Source of the DNA: an uncultured bacterium
GTDB taxonomy: Bacteria > Verrucomicrobiota > Kiritimatiellia > PWTM01
Assembly: GCA_900661335.1 (NCBI GenBank)
Contig: CAACVY010000015.1
Span: 1-43,566, forward strand
Direction: 5' to 3'
DNA: 43,566 nt
The notes under the pieces are model-generated. The model did not search any database. It saw only the letters and a list, made by a program, of their open reading frames with translations, and was not told the origin of the DNA. A program made the translations under genes and the position numbers. Shown here piece after piece: positions 43,493 through 43,566 of this stretch. Position 1 is the stretch's first letter. Each line of letters begins with the position of its first letter.

Positions 43493-43566
43493 CGCGATCT
43501 GGACCCCACCTCCGGAGTCGCCCCCGAATACTGCCGCCTACTCGAATCGGACTCCCGCTGCACCAC

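Noticed and set aside
43493-43566. Possible tRNA end at the right edge (sequence finishing CTGCACCAC)
   Set aside because: No T-loop consensus or acceptor pairing could be assembled in the 74 bases available.

Overview
The window looks like a chromosomal segment of a PVC-superphylum bacterium, most likely Verrucomicrobiota (Limisphaerales-like). This is inference from gene content. Two pseudopilin-like proteins carry a GFTLVE prepilin leader and an H-X9-DG motif. There are also an exported sulfatase, a GH97 glycosidase, a sialate O-acetylesterase with an extra C-terminal domain, Tat-exported redox and isomerase-fold proteins, and GC-rich coding sequence with many 4-bp ATGA/GTGA overlaps. No rRNA, tRNA, CRISPR array or intact insertion sequence was seen.

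Layout. 1-1.9 kb: decayed RHS/YD-repeat locus on the minus strand, with a 305-bp duplicated segment, a two-stop interruption and a frameshift, ending in an AT-rich C-terminal tip followed by a small membrane protein (toxin/immunity-like order). 1.9-2.85 kb: no convincing gene. 2.85-9.8 kb: an FHA-like/TM/repeat protein, a small exported STN-like protein, a trkA-trkH potassium-uptake pair and a duplicated-architecture membrane protein. 9.8-11.55 kb: long gene-poor stretch with a strong hairpin, ending in an inverted-repeat operator candidate at the sulfatase start. 11.55-14.6 kb: translationally coupled sulfatase and Tat-exported fucose-isomerase-like protein. 14.8-18.1 kb: a large polytopic membrane protein and a Tat-exported flavodoxin-fold reductase. 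18.8-25.7 kb: tRNA-dihydrouridine synthase, then a small carbohydrate cluster (unknown TIM-barrel-like protein, GH97, divergent sialate O-acetylesterase). 26-31 kb: pseudopilin, TGS-uridine-kinase fusion, TPR-polysaccharide deacetylase and a proline-rich small ORF. 31-32.2 kb: decayed genes, one with a clear 5-bp tandem-duplication frameshift. 32.2-33.0 kb: bioD on the minus strand.

From 33.0 to 43.5 kb eleven plus-strand genes form one long, mostly overlapping array: ICMT-type methyltransferase, SAM hydrolase (DUF62), pgi, zinc-ribbon membrane protein, H-X9-DG pseudopilin, PAP2 phosphatase, non-RD Ser/Thr kinase, FMN-dependent reductase, serine acetyltransferase, dihydrolipoamide dehydrogenase and a HAD phosphatase. 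Stop/start overlaps suggest co-translation, although the functions span central metabolism, cysteine synthesis, envelope and signalling.

The most unusual items are the RHS tip with its candidate immunity partner, the palindromic element overlapping the sulfatase start codon, the uncharacterised exported protein encoded with GH97 and overlapping the dus gene antisense by 121 bp, the Tat-exported isomerase-fold protein coupled to a sulfatase, and the kinase/PAP2/pseudopilin group inside a housekeeping operon. All functional statements come from reading motifs by eye; no database search was possible.
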